Shown piece after piece: positions 23,254 through 31,925 of a stretch of DNA of 32,648 nt (its first letter is position 1; the number at the start of each line of letters is the position of its first letter). The stretch comes from Pseudomonadota bacterium. GTDB lineage: Bacteria > Pseudomonadota > Gammaproteobacteria > Steroidobacterales > Steroidobacteraceae. The notes below the pieces were generated by a model. It saw nothing but the letters and a program-made list of their open reading frames with translations. It was not told where the DNA came from and ran no database searches. Location of the stretch: NCBI GenBank assembly GCA_025356075.1, contig JANXUT010000073.1:1-32648 (forward strand). Reading direction: 5' to 3'. The translations under genes and the position numbers were made by a program.

Positions 23254-24234
23254 ATGCCCGGCGGGCGCCTCGCGCAGGCCCGCGTGAGCGCGCCTGCCCG
23301 CCGCAGCGTCAGCCTCATCGGCGCGCCGACCGACTCCGGCGCCGCCGATCGCGGCGCGTCGATGGGACCGGAGGCGATGCGGGTCGCCGGCCTGCAACAG
23401 GCGCTCGAGGGGCGCGGGCTCGAGGTCGTGGACCTCGGCAACCTCGGCGGTCCCCACAATCCGGCCGGTCCCCCGATCGATGGCTACCGCAACCTCGCCG
23501 AAGTCGTCGAGTGGAACCGGCTCGCCCACGGGGCGATGCTCGGCGAGCTTAGGCGCGGCCGACTGCCGGTCCTGCTGGGCGGAGATCATTCGCTCGGCAT
23601 CGGCTCGATCAGCGCGGTCGCGCACTACTGCCGCGAGGCGAACCGGGCGCTGCGGGTCCTCTGGCTCGATGCCCATGCCGACTTCAACACGCGCGAGCTC
23701 TCGCCGAGCGGCAACCTGCACGGCATGCCGGTCGCGTGCCTCTTTGGCTTTGGCCCCGAGGCGCTCATCGGGCTCGGCGGCCGCGTGCCGATCCTGGACC
23801 CCGCCCAGATCCGCCAGATCGGCATCCGCAGCGTCGATGCCGGCGAGAAGCGCTTCGTGCATGAGCAGGGCCTCGAGGTGTTCGACATGCGCTTCATCGA
23901 CGAGATGGGCGTGCGCGCGACGATGGAGCTCGCGCTCGCCGACCTCGATGAGAGCACGCACCTGCACGTGAGCTTTGATGTCGACTTCCTCGACCCCGAT
24001 ATCGCGCCTGGCGTCATGACGACGGTGCCGGGTGGTCCCGACTACCGCGAGGCGCAGCTCTGCATGGAGATGATCGCGGATACCGGGCGCTTGGGCTCGC
24101 TCGATGTCATGGAATTGAATCCCGCGCTCGATGTGCGCAACCAGACCGCGAAGCTCGCGGTCGACCTCATCGAGTCGCTCTTCGGGAAGAGCACGCTGAT
24201 GCGCGCCGATCGCGGACCGCGTCGCCGCACGTAA
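23254..24234 (+). CDS. rocF: Arginase (326 aa)
   Basis: All ureohydrolase metal-binding motifs are present: GGDHS (109-113), DAHADFN (139-145) and SFDVDFLDPD (240-249). The opening IGAPTDSGAADRGASMGP and the NLHGMPV segment favour arginase over agmatinase. It hydrolyses arginine to ornithine and urea, using two Mn ions, in the cytoplasm. The start is uncertain: ATG 23254 adds a basic extension, while GTG 23284 (VSAPARRSVSLIG) has CAGG five bases upstream and gives a length nearer the family norm. The gene stands alone, with about 140 bases of GC-rich DNA before it. Confidence 0.92.
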   Translation: MPGGRLAQARVSAPARRSVSLIGAPTDSGAADRGASMGPEAMRVAGLQQALEGRGLEVVDLGNLGGPHNPAGPPIDGYRNLAEVVEWNRLAHGAMLGELRRGRLPVLLGGDHSLGIGSISAVAHYCREANRALRVLWLDAHADFNTRELSPSGNLHGMPVACLFGFGPEALIGLGGRVPILDPAQIRQIGIRSVDAGEKRFVHEQGLEVFDMRFIDEMGVRATMELALADLDESTHLHVSFDVDFLDPDIAPGVMTTVPGGPDYREAQLCMEMIADTGRLGSLDVMELNPALDVRNQTAKLAVDLIESLFGKSTLMRADRGPRRRT

Positions 24235-24254
24235 CGCGCCAAGGAGGCAGGCCG

Positions 24255-25025
24255 ATGGCCGAGGTCGCATTCCGGTCGACGCGCGAGGTGATCCTTCGCT
24301 CGCCGAAGTGGCGCGACGCGCTGGCGTTCTACCAGACGGTGCTGGCACTGCCCGTCGCCTACCGGGGCGCGAGCATCGTCGGGTTCGAGACGGCGGCGTT
24401 TCGGCTCTATGTCGAGGAGGGGAGTGCGCACGCGCCGGTCTTCGAGCTCACCGTGGAGGATTTCGCCGCCGCGCGGGCGAAACTCCTCGCCGCCGGCTGC
24501 ACGCTCCTCGAGGAGGATGCCGCCCAACCGCGCTGCTACCTGACGGACCCGTTCGGCTTCGTGTTCAACCTCGGCCGGGCCGCCGCCCCGGACGTGCAGC
24601 GGCCGGACCTGAGCGCGCGGCCCTGGGACGCGCAAGCCTCGACCATCACGAAGGCACCGCCCGCAGCGATCTACCGCGCGTTCACGACGGATCTTGAGCG
24701 CTGGTTCGCGGCGCCGGGGACGCTTCGCATGAACCCGACCGCCGCTGCGCCCTTCTACTGGGAGGTCGTGCACGCGGGGACGCGCCACCCGCACTACGGC
24801 CGGTTCCTGAGCCTCGAACAGGACCGCCGGCTCGAGTTCACCTGGCTCACGAGCGCGACCAAAGGCGTCGAGACCGTCGTGACCGTGACGGTCGCGCCCG
24901 CTGTCACCGGCACGGCGCTCTGCCTCGAGCACGACGGCTTCCCGGATGAGGAGTCGCGGGACCAGCACGCGGCCGCGTGGCCCGTGGTGCTCGCGCATCT
25001 CGATGCGACGATTGGGACCCAGTAG
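24255..25025 (+). CDS. Fusion of a VOC/glyoxalase domain and an SRPBCC (AHSA1) domain (256 aa)
   Basis: Residues about 6-115 form a glyoxalase/bleomycin-resistance (VOC) fold: DALAFYQTVLALPVAYRG, FELTVEDFAAARAKLLAAGC and CYLTDPFGFVFNLG. Residues about 125-256 form an SRPBCC/AHSA1 domain: ITKAPPAAIYRAFTTDLERWFAAPG, FTWLTS and LCLEHDGFPDEESRDQHAAAWPVVL. The usual metal-binding His/Glu of VOC enzymes are not obvious at the start of the domain. Both domains bind small hydrophobic ligands, so a detoxification or stress role is possible, but no reaction can be assigned. AAGGAGG seven bases before ATG 24255 is an excellent ribosome site. It precedes the DUF3995 gene by 24 bases. Confidence 0.85.
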   Translation: MAEVAFRSTREVILRSPKWRDALAFYQTVLALPVAYRGASIVGFETAAFRLYVEEGSAHAPVFELTVEDFAAARAKLLAAGCTLLEEDAAQPRCYLTDPFGFVFNLGRAAAPDVQRPDLSARPWDAQASTITKAPPAAIYRAFTTDLERWFAAPGTLRMNPTAAAPFYWEVVHAGTRHPHYGRFLSLEQDRRLEFTWLTSATKGVETVVTVTVAPAVTGTALCLEHDGFPDEESRDQHAAAWPVVLAHLDATIGTQ

Positions 25026-25049
25026 GCGGTCGCGGCCAAAGGCCTCGCC

Positions 25050-25475
25050 ATGACACAACTAGTTGCGCTGATGGCCGCTGCGACTCTCGCGCTCATCGCG
25101 CTCGTGCACGCCTACTGGGGTCTCGGGGGCCGCGTGGCCAAGTCCGCTGCGCTCCCCGAGGTCGACGGCAAGGCCGCGTTCGCGCCACGGGGGTCGCTGA
25201 CGCTGGTCGTCGCGGCGGCGCTCGCCCTCGCCGCGCTCCTCATCGCCATCACCGGCGGCGTGCTGAGCTTGCCCGTGCCCCGGGCCCTCGCGCGCGGACT
25301 CACGGGTCTGCTGGCACTCGTGTTCCTCGCCCGCGCGGTCGGCGACTTTCGGCTGGTCGGATTCTTCAAGCGCGTCCAGGGAACGCGCTTCGCGCGGCTC
25401 GACTCGGCGGTCTACGCGCCGCTCTGCCTCGTGCTTGGCGTCGCGGCGGCGTGGGTCGCGGGCGATGCCCCGTAA
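25050..25475 (+). CDS. DUF3995 membrane protein (141 aa)
   Basis: Four hydrophobic segments are visible, with the DUF3995 landmarks HAYWGLGG after helix 1 and RAVGDFRLVGFFKRV between helices 3 and 4. It is an integral inner-membrane protein of unknown function. It starts 24 bases after the VOC-SRPBCC gene, and its end overlaps the DUF3052 gene by 11 bases, so the three are probably one operon. Confidence 0.85.
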   Translation: MTQLVALMAAATLALIALVHAYWGLGGRVAKSAALPEVDGKAAFAPRGSLTLVVAAALALAALLIAITGGVLSLPVPRALARGLTGLLALVFLARAVGDFRLVGFFKRVQGTRFARLDSAVYAPLCLVLGVAAAWVAGDAP

Positions 25476-25896
25476 GGCGAGCCCGGCAGCTGCGGCCGGC
25501 TACTCGGGTACGCCACTCGCCCGCAAGCTCGGCATCGGCCCAGGTGCCCGGGTGTACGTCGCCTCGGGACCGAGCGACTACCCGGCGCTCCTCGCGCCGC
25601 TACCCGCGGGCGTGCGCTTCACCGAGCGCTGCGATGCGACGACGGACGTCGCGCACCTTTTCGTGACGAGGCGGGCGTCGCTCGCAACGACGCTGGCGCG
25701 TTGGCGCAAGGCGCTTAGGCCCGACGCCGTGGTGTGGGTGTCCTGGCCGAAGCAATCCTCCGGCGTCGCGACCGAGGTGGGCGAGGGCACGATCCGCGAG
25801 GTCGCGCTGCCGCTTGGGTTCGTCGACGTGAAGGTGTGCGCGGTCGATGCGACCTGGTCGGCGCTCAAGCTCGTCGTCCGAACGGCGCTCCGCTGA
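25465..25896 (+). CDS. DUF3052 family protein (143 aa)
   Basis: The family pattern is clear: GYSGTPLARKLGIGPGARV, then WRKALRPDAVVWVSWPKQSSGVATEV, then REVALPLGFVDVKVCAVDATWSALKLVVR. DUF3052 proteins are small, soluble and of unknown function, although the central W-x-x-WPK-x-SSG motif is nearly invariant. ATG 25465 (MPRKASPA) lies within the end of the DUF3995 gene; an upstream in-frame start at 25435 would overlap more and is less likely. It converges with the ABC permease gene 12 bases away. Confidence 0.85.
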   Translation: MPRKASPAAAAGYSGTPLARKLGIGPGARVYVASGPSDYPALLAPLPAGVRFTERCDATTDVAHLFVTRRASLATTLARWRKALRPDAVVWVSWPKQSSGVATEVGEGTIREVALPLGFVDVKVCAVDATWSALKLVVRTALR

Positions 25897-25908
25897 GCAA
25901 GGCCCCGC

Positions 25909-26685
25909 TCAGTTCTTGAGGCGATAGCCCGTCTTGAAGATGTAGCCGACGACCGCGAGGCACAGGAAGAAGAAGCCGAGCGTGATCGCGAGGCTCACGC
26001 CGACGCTCACGTCCGAGCGCTCGAAGAAGCTCCAGCGAAAGCCGCTGATGAGATAGACGACCGGGTTGAAGAGCGTGACCGTCCGCCAGGCGGGCGGCAG
26101 CATGTCGATCGAGTAGAACGCGCCGCCAAGGAACGTGAGCGGAGTGACGATCAGCATCGGGATGAACTGCAGGTGCTCGAAGCCCTTCGCCCATATCCCG
26201 ATGATGAATCCAAAGAGGCTGAACGTCGCCGCGGTCAGCACGAGGAACGCGATCATCCAGAGCGGATGCAGAATCTGCAGCGGTACGAACAGCGACGCCG
26301 TTCCGAGGATGATGAGGCCGAGCACGATCGACTTCGTCGCCGCGGCGCCGACGTAGGCGAGCACTATCTCGAGCGGCGACACCGGTGCCGACAGGAGCTC
26401 GTAGATGGTGCCGGTGAACTTCGGGAAGTAGATGCCGAAGGAGGCATTCGAGAGGCTCTCGGTGAAGAGCGAGAGCATGATGAGGCCGGGCACGATGAAC
26501 GCGCCGTACGGGACGCCGTTGACCTGGCTCATGCGCGAGCCGATCGCCGCACCGAACACGACGAAGTAAAGAGAGGTCGTGATGACCGGCGTCAGCACGC
26601 TCTGCATGACGGTCCTGAGCGCGCGGGCGATCTCGAAGCGATAGATCGCCCAGACGCCGTAGTGGTTGAAGGCCGGGACGCTCAT
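25909..26685 (-). CDS. ABC-2 type permease (258 aa)
   Basis: Six membrane helices are visible, with the ABC-2 pattern: [33 protein letters not shown] at the start, [18 protein letters not shown] in the coupling loop, and [19 protein letters not shown] before the last helices. This matches the YadH/NodJ-like exporter subfamily. With the ATPase encoded just upstream it forms an exporter of unknown substrate (drug, lipid or polysaccharide). Its ATG overlaps the ATPase stop by 4 bp. Confidence 0.92.
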   Translation of the reverse strand: MSVPAFNHYGVWAIYRFEIARALRTVMQSVLTPVITTSLYFVVFGAAIGSRMSQVNGVPYGAFIVPGLIMLSLFTESLSNASFGIYFPKFTGTIYELLSAPVSPLEIVLAYVGAAATKSIVLGLIILGTASLFVPLQILHPLWMIAFLVLTAATFSLFGFIIGIWAKGFEHLQFIPMLIVTPLTFLGGAFYSIDMLPPAWRTVTLFNPVVYLISGFRWSFFERSDVSVGVSLAITLGFFFLCLAVVGYIFKTGYRLKN

Positions 26686-27620
26686 GGCCGCTTCTCAGCG
26701 CGATCGCTGACAAGGCTCACGAAGATGTCCTCGAGCGAGCTCTGCCGCGTGTTGAGGTCCTTGAAGGCGATGCCGAGCTCACCCATGCGCTTCAAGAGCG
26801 CCGGGATGCCCGCGCGCTCCTCGCTCGCCTCGAAGCTGTACTCGAGCTCATCGCCCGCCGGGGTGAGCGCGAGCCGCCACTCGGCGAGCCCCGCCGGCAC
26901 GGCCTTCATCGGTTCCTGCAGGTGCAGCGTCAGCTGCTTCTTGCCGAGCTTGCGCATCAGAGTGACCTTGTCCTCGACCAGTATCAGCTCGCCCTTGCTG
27001 ACGATGCCGATCCGATCCGCCATCTCCTCGGCCTCCTCGATGTAGTGGGTCGTCAGGATGATCGTGACGCCGCGGTCACGAAGCCCGCGCACCAGCGCCC
27101 ACATGTCGCGCCTGAGCTCGACGTCGACGCCGGCCGTCGGCTCATCGAGAAAGAGGATGTCGGGGTCGTGCGCGAGCGCCTTGGCGATCATGACGCGGCG
27201 CTTCATGCCGCCGGAGAGCGTCATGATGCGGTCCTTGCGCTTCTCCCACAGCGAAAGATCCCTGAGCACCTTCTCGACGCGCGCGGCATCGGGCGGACGG
27301 CCGAAGAGGCCGCGGCTGAAGTTGACGGTCGCCGCGACCGATTCGAACGAATCGGTGCTGAGCTCCTGGGGCACGAGGCCGATCATCGCCCGTGCCGCGC
27401 GGTAGCCCGTGCCGATGTCGTGGCCGGCGACCACGACGCTGCCGCTCGTCGGGGTCACGATGCCGCAGACGATGCTGATCAGCGTCGTCTTGCCGGCGCC
27501 GTTCGGGCCGAGGAGGGCGAGGATTTCGCCCTTGCGGATCTCGAGGTTGACCGCCTTCAAGGCGGTGAGGCCGGACCCGTAGGTCTTGGTCAGGTTCTGT
27601 ATGGAAACGATCGACGTCAT
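26682..27620 (-). CDS. ABC exporter ATPase, YadG/NodI-like (312 aa)
   Basis: The expected motifs are Walker A GPNGAGKT (38-45), Q-loop VPQELS, signature LSGGMKRRV (135-143), Walker B ILFLDEP (155-161), D-loop TAGVD and H-loop TTHY. The extra 80-residue C-terminal domain (from about 230) is usual for ABC-2 exporters such as YadG. It powers the permease encoded directly downstream. The start is ATG 27620. No clear promoter is visible in the 37 bases to the next gene, which is also on the minus strand, so it could be co-transcribed with that gene. Confidence 0.93.
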   Translation of the reverse strand: MTSIVSIQNLTKTYGSGLTALKAVNLEIRKGEILALLGPNGAGKTTLISIVCGIVTPTSGSVVVAGHDIGTGYRAARAMIGLVPQELSTDSFESVAATVNFSRGLFGRPPDAARVEKVLRDLSLWEKRKDRIMTLSGGMKRRVMIAKALAHDPDILFLDEPTAGVDVELRRDMWALVRGLRDRGVTIILTTHYIEEAEEMADRIGIVSKGELILVEDKVTLMRKLGKKQLTLHLQEPMKAVPAGLAEWRLALTPAGDELEYSFEASEERAGIPALLKRMGELGIAFKDLNTRQSSLEDIFVSLVSDRAEKRP

Positions 27621-27657
27621 CGGCGCGAGTGTATCGCACCGACGATTACCGCGCGGG

Positions 27658-28242
27658 TCAACCCAGGAGCTTCCCGAGCGGCTCCCAGTAGTGCTCGCGC
27701 CAGCCGGTGGCGAGGTTGTCGCCGTCGCCGTCCGGGAATCCCGTGTGGTCGAGCACGATCAGAGTCCTCTCGGCGCGCGCGGCGAGCGAGAACCTAACCA
27801 TCGAGTAGACGCCATCGCCCCAGCTCCTCGAGCGCCAGGCCTGCACGATGCGCTCGGGGCGCAGGAGCTCGACGTTGCGACCGGTAATCCGCCCGCCGAA
27901 GAGCGAGAACGCCTCTCCGGCCTTCGGTTCCACCTGCGCGGCATCGCCGGTGAAGGCACTGAACCCCTTCGCGTCGAGGAGGAGGTCGTAGATCCGCGGC
28001 GGGGGCGCGTTGAACTCGACTTCCTGGTGGAGCGCGGTGGCTCGCACCGTCGCGGCCGCCGGCGGCAGGAGCTGCAGCGCCGGTCCTGCGATGGCGCGGC
28101 CGAGCGCGGACATGGGCGCGAGCGCGAGGCCGGCAATTCCGAGCGAGGCGAGCCCGAGCGCCCCGCGGCGCGTGGCCGGCGCCCCCGCCGGGCTCCCGGG
28201 CGGGGCACTCCTGCAGGAGGATCCGGGTCGGCTGATGGCCAT
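27658..28242 (-). CDS. SRPBCC-domain protein with a twin-arginine-like signal (194 aa)
   Basis: Residues about 24-45 read [20 protein letters not shown], a plausible Tat signal (twin Arg followed by a hydrophobic stretch), after a rather long n-region. The rest is an AHSA1/SRPBCC ligand-binding domain: [45 protein letters not shown] and [26 protein letters not shown]. Most AHSA1 proteins are cytoplasmic, so a folded, exported one is uncommon. The start at ATG 28242 has GAGGAGA upstream; the upstream ATG at 28299 adds only a basic stretch. It lies between the ABC exporter and the divergent dsbA. Confidence 0.8.
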   Translation of the reverse strand: MAISRPGSSCRSAPPGSPAGAPATRRGALGLASLGIAGLALAPMSALGRAIAGPALQLLPPAAATVRATALHQEVEFNAPPPRIYDLLLDAKGFSAFTGDAAQVEPKAGEAFSLFGGRITGRNVELLRPERIVQAWRSRSWGDGVYSMVRFSLAARAERTLIVLDHTGFPDGDGDNLATGWREHYWEPLGKLLG

Positions 28243-28444
28243 GATCGTCTCCTCGGCGAGGCTAAGGCGCGGCGCCGATGGGCGCCGCCGACGCGTCATA
28301 CGCGAAGCTTAGCACTGCCCTCCGGGCCCGACGGGAACCGAACGCGGCTGCCGTCGTCCAACGTCGGGGTGGCCTGCGGTAAACTCACCCCCGGTCGCCG
28401 GACGCGCCACTCGCGCGGTACGGCCTTTTTGAATGGAGATGGCA

Positions 28445-29125
28445 GTGAAGAATTTGCTCAAGGCGCTGGCGGCATTCGTGACCCTGTTCCTGTCCGCCTC
28501 CGCGGTTGCGGCGACGGCCTGGCAGGAAGGCGTCAACTACTCGCTAGTCGAGAACATGCCGCGCTCCGGCGCCGCCCCCGGCCAGATCGAGGTCGTGGAG
28601 GTGTTCTCGTACGGTTGCCCCGCCTGCAACGTGTTCGCGCCGACCGTGCGCAAGCTTCGCCAGGGCCTGCCTGCCAACGTCAAGTTCGGCTTCGTGCCGG
28701 CCTCGTTCAACACGGCCGAGGACTGGCCGATGCTGCAGCGCGCGTTCTGCACCGCACAGCTCCTCGGCGTCGCCGACAAGAGCCACGATGCGATGTTCGA
28801 TGCCATCTGGAAGACGGGCGAGCTTTCGCTCGTCGACCCGTCGACCGGCCAGCTGAAGCGCCCACTGCCGACGATCGAGGACGCGGCGCGCTTCTACAGC
28901 AAGCACGCCGGCGTCAAGGTCGCCGACTTCGTCGCGATGGCGAACTCGATGTCGATCGACATCAAGATGAAGGACGCCGATGCGTACGTCAGGCTCTACC
29001 GGGTCGACCACACGCCGACGATCGTCGTGAACAACAAGTACCGCACCGACCCGCAGATGGCCGGCGGCAATCCGCAGCTCGTCGAGCTCGTGAACTGGCT
29101 GGTCGCGAAGGAAACGAAGAAGTAG
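28445..29125 (+). CDS. dsbA: DsbA, periplasmic thiol:disulfide oxidoreductase (226 aa)
   Basis: A signal peptide (about 1-22, ending AVA) precedes a thioredoxin fold with active site FSYGCPACNVF (Cys58, Cys61), an inserted helical domain and the cis-proline segment VDHTPTIVVNN. Length fits DsbA. It introduces disulfides into exported proteins, in apparent balance with the reducing CcmG encoded elsewhere in the window. The start is set at GTG 28445 because GGAG (28435-28438) lies six bases upstream and the result is a clean signal peptide. ATG 28433 or 28439 would add only a few residues. It converges with the S26B-type peptidase gene. Confidence 0.93.
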   Translation: MKNLLKALAAFVTLFLSASAVAATAWQEGVNYSLVENMPRSGAAPGQIEVVEVFSYGCPACNVFAPTVRKLRQGLPANVKFGFVPASFNTAEDWPMLQRAFCTAQLLGVADKSHDAMFDAIWKTGELSLVDPSTGQLKRPLPTIEDAARFYSKHAGVKVADFVAMANSMSIDIKMKDADAYVRLYRVDHTPTIVVNNKYRTDPQMAGGNPQLVELVNWLVAKETKK

Positions 29126-29153
29126 CCGCGGCAACGCGCGGCGGGCGGCGACT

Positions 29154-29801
29154 TCAGCCGCCCTCGAGCGCGCGTACCGCATCGGCGAACAGCGGCCCCG
29201 CCAGCCGGTCGGGCCCGAGTTCGCGCCTGAGCGCATCCGCCGCCGAGACTACCGTGCCCTTGCGCCCGCTGCGCATGTCGCGCACCGCGTTCGTGCGGCC
29301 ATCGACCACGTAGGCGACACGGCCGGCGAGCGTCGCCTGCGTCGTCGGCCAGCGATCTGCCGTCCGCACGTTGTCGCCTTGGGTGCGCACGCGCTCGCAA
29401 TCCGTCACGGTCTCGGAATCGATGCGATGGCGCACGCAATCGAGAAGCTTGACCACGCGGTGCACGACGCGGCGGTGCTGGATGAGCTGGCCGTTCGGGA
29501 GTGACCGCGCCGGCACCGCGAAGACGATGATGTCGCCGACGCGAAGGTCGCGGATATCGACGGGGCGCACGACCACGAGATCGCGCGCGGAGAGCACCGG
29601 CAGCATCGATCCGGTGTTCTTGACGCTCGTCCACTCGCCGCGGACGGACTCTGCGAGCGCCTCGGCAATCGCCTCGCTCTCGGGGCGCGCGGGAAAGGCC
29701 GCGGTCGGGTCGCGCGCGGGCGGCGGAACCGGCGCACTGCTCGCGACGCAGGCACAGAGCGCCGCGAGGACAACGCCGCTCAAGAGCAACCGTGCCGACA
29801 T
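29154..29801 (-). CDS. Lipoprotein-like S26 (SipW-type) peptidase domain protein (215 aa)
   Basis: The N-terminus (1-18) is hydrophobic and ends in LCAC, a possible lipobox with Cys18. The catalytic region has NTGSMLP with Ser65, RVGDIIVFAVP, then QHRRVVHRVV with His99 and His104, and RTQGDNVRTAD. The order Ser box, GDI-[IV]-F, HR[VI]V and GDN is that of signal peptidase family S26B, which uses a Ser-His pair instead of Ser-Lys. Usual signal peptidases are held by membrane helices; here a lipid anchor or plain export is suggested. The substrate is unknown. ATG 29801 has GAGGAG six bases upstream. It converges with dsbA. Confidence 0.75.
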   Translation of the reverse strand: MSARLLLSGVVLAALCACVASSAPVPPPARDPTAAFPARPESEAIAEALAESVRGEWTSVKNTGSMLPVLSARDLVVVRPVDIRDLRVGDIIVFAVPARSLPNGQLIQHRRVVHRVVKLLDCVRHRIDSETVTDCERVRTQGDNVRTADRWPTTQATLAGRVAYVVDGRTNAVRDMRSGRKGTVVSAADALRRELGPDRLAGPLFADAVRALEGG

Positions 29802-30228
29802 GGACGACTCCTCGCAACCGGACCTGGCCATTACTTTTATAGCGGCAGGTGGGCGGCGTTCGGGAGACCCGGGTCACTGTTCCGCGAACGGGCTCCCATC
29901 GGGGGAGTGCGCGGGCGGCAATCTGCTACGCGGTACCGGAAGAGCCTCACGGTCGCGCCGGCGCCGGGTCTATCGCCGCCGCTAACCGTGTCGAGCGGCC
30001 CTCGACGGGCCGGCCGGGATGCGACGGTGGCGAGAGCGTTATTCTTGCATATAAACAATATCTTATGAAACTAACATAAAGCCCTGACAGAGGACTTTCT
30101 CGCGAGTGCGTACGTCGACACGAAGGCCCACCGCCGGCGTCGACCCGACCGGGCACCCCCGAGAATCGTATGCCCGGGGGATGACCTACACCGCCGTCCG
30201 GCACGGCGCCGCCGTGCATCCTCGAGGG
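29802..30228. other. Intergenic region with an AT-rich block
   Basis: These 427 bases separate two minus-strand genes and show no convincing coding frame. Bases 30035-30080 are AT-rich (TTGCATATAAACAATATC and neighbours) and probably contain a promoter, but no pair of hexamers with good spacing stands out. On the minus strand the block contains TTAGTTTCATAAG, similar to TTAGTTAGTATAAG in the MAPEG promoter. A GC-rich hairpin (30201-30207 with 30211-30217) lies after the hydrolase stop but lacks a T-run. Confidence 0.4.
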
Positions 30229-31188
30229 TCAACGGGCGCCGGTCGGGTGCAACGCGCGCCGCAGCGCCTGGAGAGTGTCGCGGCGGGCGGTGAGCGACAC
30301 CTCGGACTTCGAGAGGAGATCAAAGGCATGGAACGCTCCCGCGTAGACGCGCAGCTCCACCGGCACGCCGGCACGCATCAGCCGGCGCGCGTACTCGAGG
30401 TCCTCCTCGACGAAAAGATCGAGCGCGGCGGTTGAGATGAACGCGGGCGGGAGACCGGCGAGATCCGCGGCGCGCGCCGGCGCCGCGTACGGTGACACAC
30501 CGGCGCGGCCGGGCTCGTGGCCGAGGAGCGCCGACCAGCCGACGCGGTTGCTGCTCGCGGTCCAGACGAATTCCCCCGCAAACGGGTGGGGCGTCGGCGT
30601 CGTGCAGGTACGGTCGTCAAGCATCGGGTAGATGAGGTGCTGGAACGCAAGTCCGTAGGCCTTGCGGTCGCGCATCAGGAGTGCAAGCGCGGCCGCAAGC
30701 CCGCCGCCGGCGCTCTCGCCCATGACACCGATGCGCGTCGGGTCGATGCCAAGGCGCGCGGCGTTCGCGAACAGCCAGCCGAGCGCCGCATAGCAGTCCT
30801 CGACGGCGCCCGGGAAGGGCGTCTCCGGTGCCAGCCGGTAGCTCACATCGGCGAGGATGCAGTTGGTTTCGAGCGCTGTCGAGCGGTGCAACGGCTCGTA
30901 GGTCGCCGCGGCGCCGGCGACGAACCCGCCACCGTGGACGTGAAAGATGCAGGGGAGGGCACCCGTGGCGCCGCTCGGCACGTAGATCGACAGCGCCACC
31001 GGCGGTGCGCCCGCGGGGCCCGGGACCTCCACCGCCGTGACCGTGACGGCATCGGGCGGCGTCGGATCGGCCAGTATCGGGAATGGCATCTCGCGAAGCG
31101 CCGGGAGGAGCTCGCGAGTGAGCTCAATCGGCGGCAGCTCGGCGAGCAGCGGCGCGAGTTCGGGATCGACGAGGTACTTGCTGCTCAT
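30229..31188 (-). CDS. Alpha/beta hydrolase, hormone-sensitive-lipase family (319 aa)
   Basis: The HSL (family IV) esterase motifs are complete: oxyanion-hole HGGGF (85-89), DVSYRLAPETPFPGAVED, nucleophile elbow GESAGG with Ser159, the acid in ALDLFVEED and the catalytic His in FHAFD. It is a cytoplasmic carboxylesterase; the natural substrate is not predictable. ATG 31188 (MSSKYLVDPE) overlaps the stop of the truncated FAD-oxidase reading frame by 4 bp, so it was once translated in an operon with an oxidase. The upstream-open frame is not homologue-like. Confidence 0.9.
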   Translation of the reverse strand: MSSKYLVDPELAPLLAELPPIELTRELLPALREMPFPILADPTPPDAVTVTAVEVPGPAGAPPVALSIYVPSGATGALPCIFHVHGGGFVAGAAATYEPLHRSTALETNCILADVSYRLAPETPFPGAVEDCYAALGWLFANAARLGIDPTRIGVMGESAGGGLAAALALLMRDRKAYGLAFQHLIYPMLDDRTCTTPTPHPFAGEFVWTASSNRVGWSALLGHEPGRAGVSPYAAPARAADLAGLPPAFISTAALDLFVEEDLEYARRLMRAGVPVELRVYAGAFHAFDLLSKSEVSLTARRDTLQALRRALHPTGAR

Positions 31189-31892
31189 GGAGTCGCGCCC
31201 GTGGCCGCCGACGCGACCGCGTCCACGACCTTGCGAAGAGTGAGGAGAATTCTGGGGTCCAGCATGCGCCTCGAGAGCCGCATCGGGTCGATCGCGGTCG
31301 GCGATCGGGATACCGGCCGGCGGGATTTCTTCGCAAGGGCGATCCCGCACTCGGCCGGGACCGCGTCCTCGAACCGGGCGAGCGGCCGGTCAACGGCCTC
31401 CTCGCGCATCACGTGCAACGCGGTGAAGTCCTCCAAGCCCGCGTCCGGCGCGACTGTGAAGTGCAGGGTGCCCTCGCCGACGTGGCCGAGCGCCAAGAAT
31501 TCGTTCGTCGGCCAGTGCCGGTTCAGGTTGGCGATGACAGGGTCCACGTACCCGTGCATATCCCTGAGCGGCCGGCTGTTGTCGTCGAGAAAGAGCGGCT
31601 TTCGCTCGCTCGGCGCGTCGGATTCCTCGCGCTTCGCCCGCAGGAGTTCGCGCTCGGCTCCGGATTTCGGGAACACCGCATCGACGGCGAGCCGCGCCCC
31701 GAAGGCCTGGTAGATCGCGGCGATGAACCGAACATGCGGCAGGAGGCGCAATTCCTCGCCGCGGCGAAGCACGCGACGAGCCACCGGTTCGAAAGACGCG
31801 GTCAGGGCGTGAGCCTCCAGCGGCTGCGCGAGTTTGCGGCGCTCCTGAACGCGCTCGTCAAAGACAGGTAGACTCAGCTGCTGATTGGCCAT
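31185..31892 (-). pseudogene. Truncated, degenerate FAD-linked oxidase (C-terminal domain only)
   Basis: The sequence shows the C-terminal domain of GlcD/D-lactate dehydrogenase-type flavoproteins: RDMHGYVDPVIANLNRHWP, EFLALGHVGEGTLHFTVAP, and SRSPTAIDPMRLSRRMLDP near the end. The N-terminal FAD-binding domain (about 200 residues) is missing. The active-site-region motif normally [ED]HGIG reads ECGIA, and the usual SLP motif before RDM is garbled (DDNSRPLRDM). The remaining 235-codon frame starts at ATG 31892, 33 bases from a divergent methyltransferase. It looks like the remains of an oxidase gene cut at its 5' end by a rearrangement. A shortened protein could still be made. Confidence 0.65.
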
Positions 31893-31925
31893 CGCGGGCC
31901 ACGGTCGCGCGGAACAGGAGACTCC

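Noticed and set aside
30201-30217. Terminator after the hydrolase gene
   Set aside because: The 7-bp hairpin with 3-base loop has no T-run on the minus strand and may be chance in GC-rich sequence.
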